NCBI GenBank assembly: GCA_002077045.2
Contig: KZ111201.1
Coordinates: forward strand, 16,545-80,544
DNA from: Rachicladosporium sp. CCFEE 5018
Taxonomy: Eukaryota > Ascomycota > Dothideomycetes > Cladosporiales > Cladosporiaceae
Length of the DNA stretch: 64,000 nt
Reading direction: 5' to 3'
Shown: in pieces, positions 62,622 through 64,000 of the stretch
How positions within the stretch are numbered: the stretch's first letter is position 1
Layout of the letters: every line of letters starts with the position of its first letter
Notes under the pieces: generated by a model
What the model saw: the letters and a program-made list of their open reading frames with translations, nothing else
Database searches by the model: none
Told to the model about the DNA's origin: nothing
Made by a program: the position numbers and the translations under genes

Positions 62622-64000
62622 TGCTGCTCAGCAGTCAATGGTTGTTGCGGCAAAAGTGTGGAGGAACGCAGCCAAGAGCCGCTCTCACTGCGGGTCGCTC
62701 GAGGGTTTTGAGGTTGTGTATCCACCAGCATCTAGCCAGGGGCTTGACGTTTCCGTTTGGTCGTGCGTGAGCTTTGTGATCCAGACGGAAGGGGAGGATC
62801 CGGGAGGGGAGGATCCGGTGGTAGCAAGGCTGGTGATATGTTACTTTCAATGCTCGCCGTCACGACGTGACTGAACGCGCTGCGACAGCATCGTGAAGCA
62901 GTCAGGGAAGAGTGGAGAGTTGTGATAACACGGGAAAAGTGGTGAGCAGAGGTGTAACCTTGGACTGCATTGGGGAGTGGATAACATGCGGAATCCGGAC
63001 AACGGCAGGTGCACGTACTGTGATCGCGAGGTTTATTTCAGGGCAGAGCTGACCACGCTTCTCGGCCAATCGCTGTGGTGATGTGCTGCGGAAGCCTTCG
63101 AGGCTGTGTACAGCGCATCATTCAAGAAGGAAGTCCCGCATACGATGGCGCAATAATGATGGTCGGTCTGACAATGTTTGAACAACTTGCGCTACCGGCC
63201 GTTGAGGTCTGCGTGTTGCGAGGCGTTTCATGTATAGACCGGGATGAGGTCACATCAGACGACATGTGAATATATGAGCTGCAGCCATAATTTTGCCGGC
63301 TATGCTTGACTACGTACTCTTCATAACAAGTGAGGGCGCTATGCACACGCCTGATGCTCAGGCGACTAGTGCGTGGCAACAATGCGAAGTCAGCGATCAC
63401 AGCTGCCAGCCACCACCGAGCTACCCGGTCTCATACCACCCGGCTCGTTCTGGTATCCATTCCAAACATGGACCATTGCTTCATCCTGCCCTGATCTCTG
63501 TCGTCTGGATCATACCGCAGCTGAACAACTGGCTATAGTAGTCGTCTTGAACTCCTTCGCTGACTATCATGTCAATAAAGACGCGTACGATGGCTCGCAT
63601 CCTTTCCGTATTCCTCGCCAAATCCTCTGCCGGATCGCCGTTTTAGCTTCGGGATCGAGAACGCCATCACCAAGCCTCAACGGCACAGAGAGCTCCCCGG
63701 GGCCGGCGCATGCTAGCCACGCGTCAATCACGATGCCGTTGTCATCAATGCATCTTCCATGTTCTTCAGAGTATTGGTGATCTATCTGGCATGAATGGAG
63801 AGCGAGACCGTTAATCAGGACTTGTGAAGTTCGTGAAGCGTAACACGTCCTCAATCTCATTGGCAGCGAGGAATCGACATGGACTTGATCGAGCTGTGGA
63901 CGATGGAGAGCCGCAGCATGCTTACCCTACGTGGCCGCGGACTGATACGAACGCGTGCATGCTGCTGCGGTTCCCGACCAGCATCACCCATGGCTATGGC
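62622..64000. other. Terminal stretch without a supportable gene
   Basis: Upstream of the OCH1-like gene. Overlapping frames of 60-135 codons on both strands between 63.3 and 63.9 kb show no domain, signal peptide or clear splice structure. Part of a gene running off the window edge is possible, but I could not support one. Confidence 0.4.

Noticed and set aside
63373..63860. 135-codon plus and 97-codon minus frames near the right edge
   Set aside because: They overlap each other and show no signal peptide, domain or clear splice sites; could be part of a gene cut by the window edge, but not supported.
1..64000. CRISPR arrays, bacterial-type operons, Shine-Dalgarno sites, insertion sequences
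   Set aside because: Not expected in a fungal nuclear segment, and none seen: no regular spacer repeats, no transposase motifs, no polycistronic layout.

Overview
The window is nuclear DNA of a filamentous ascomycete (Pezizomycotina). Genes carry short introns of about 45-100 bp with GT...AG ends, there are no operons, and the gene set is fungal: SHO1, NUP82, an OCH1-type mannosyltransferase, an Sfp-type phosphopantetheinyl transferase and a Bot1/mS45 mitoribosomal protein. I lean to Dothideomycetes (Capnodiales/Mycosphaerellales-like) from the general look of the proteins; that is inference. Introns were placed by hand from splice signals, reading frame and remembered family architecture, so exon edges are models.

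Layout. 1-4.1 kb: nothing I can support as a gene. 4.1-6.5 kb: secreted metallophosphatase/5'-nucleotidase in six exons. 6.5-10.2 kb: three small-molecule enzymes together (SnoaL-like, NmrA-like reductase, FAD monooxygenase). 10.2-14.5 kb: leucine-rich protein and a ferredoxin-reductase-like flavoprotein. 15.7-19.6 kb: 1304-residue protein combining a HeLo-like N-terminus, a pseudokinase and a trypsin-like protease. 19.8-32.8 kb: mostly housekeeping (CCDC97/DUF2052 protein, Tudor-SN, PPTase, PDX2/SNO glutaminase, CBC2, NUP82). 33.6-37.3 kb: a coiled-coil protein of unknown role, a PAN-like surface protein and the osmosensor SHO1. 38.6-47.2 kb: seven BTB/POZ genes in tandem, all on the + strand. 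47.4-51.2 kb: SDR, lysophosphatidate acyltransferase and mS45. 51.5-55.2 kb: a Ser/Thr-rich surface protein and three unknown proteins. 55.5 kb: tRNA-Gly(TCC). 55.9-62.6 kb: secreted type-B carboxylesterase and two Golgi-type glycosyltransferases (GT25-like and GT32/OCH1-like). 62.6-64 kb: no supported gene.

Two places stand out. The first is the BTB array: six of the seven genes share a 127-nt second exon entered in the same phase, five share a cysteine-pair tail, and at least two copies look damaged. The second is the HeLo-like/pseudokinase/protease protein, whose build resembles fungal conflict or cell-death signalling proteins. SHO1, the wall glycosyltransferases and several GPI-type proteins give the rest of the window a cell-surface flavour, but I see no proof that they are co-regulated.
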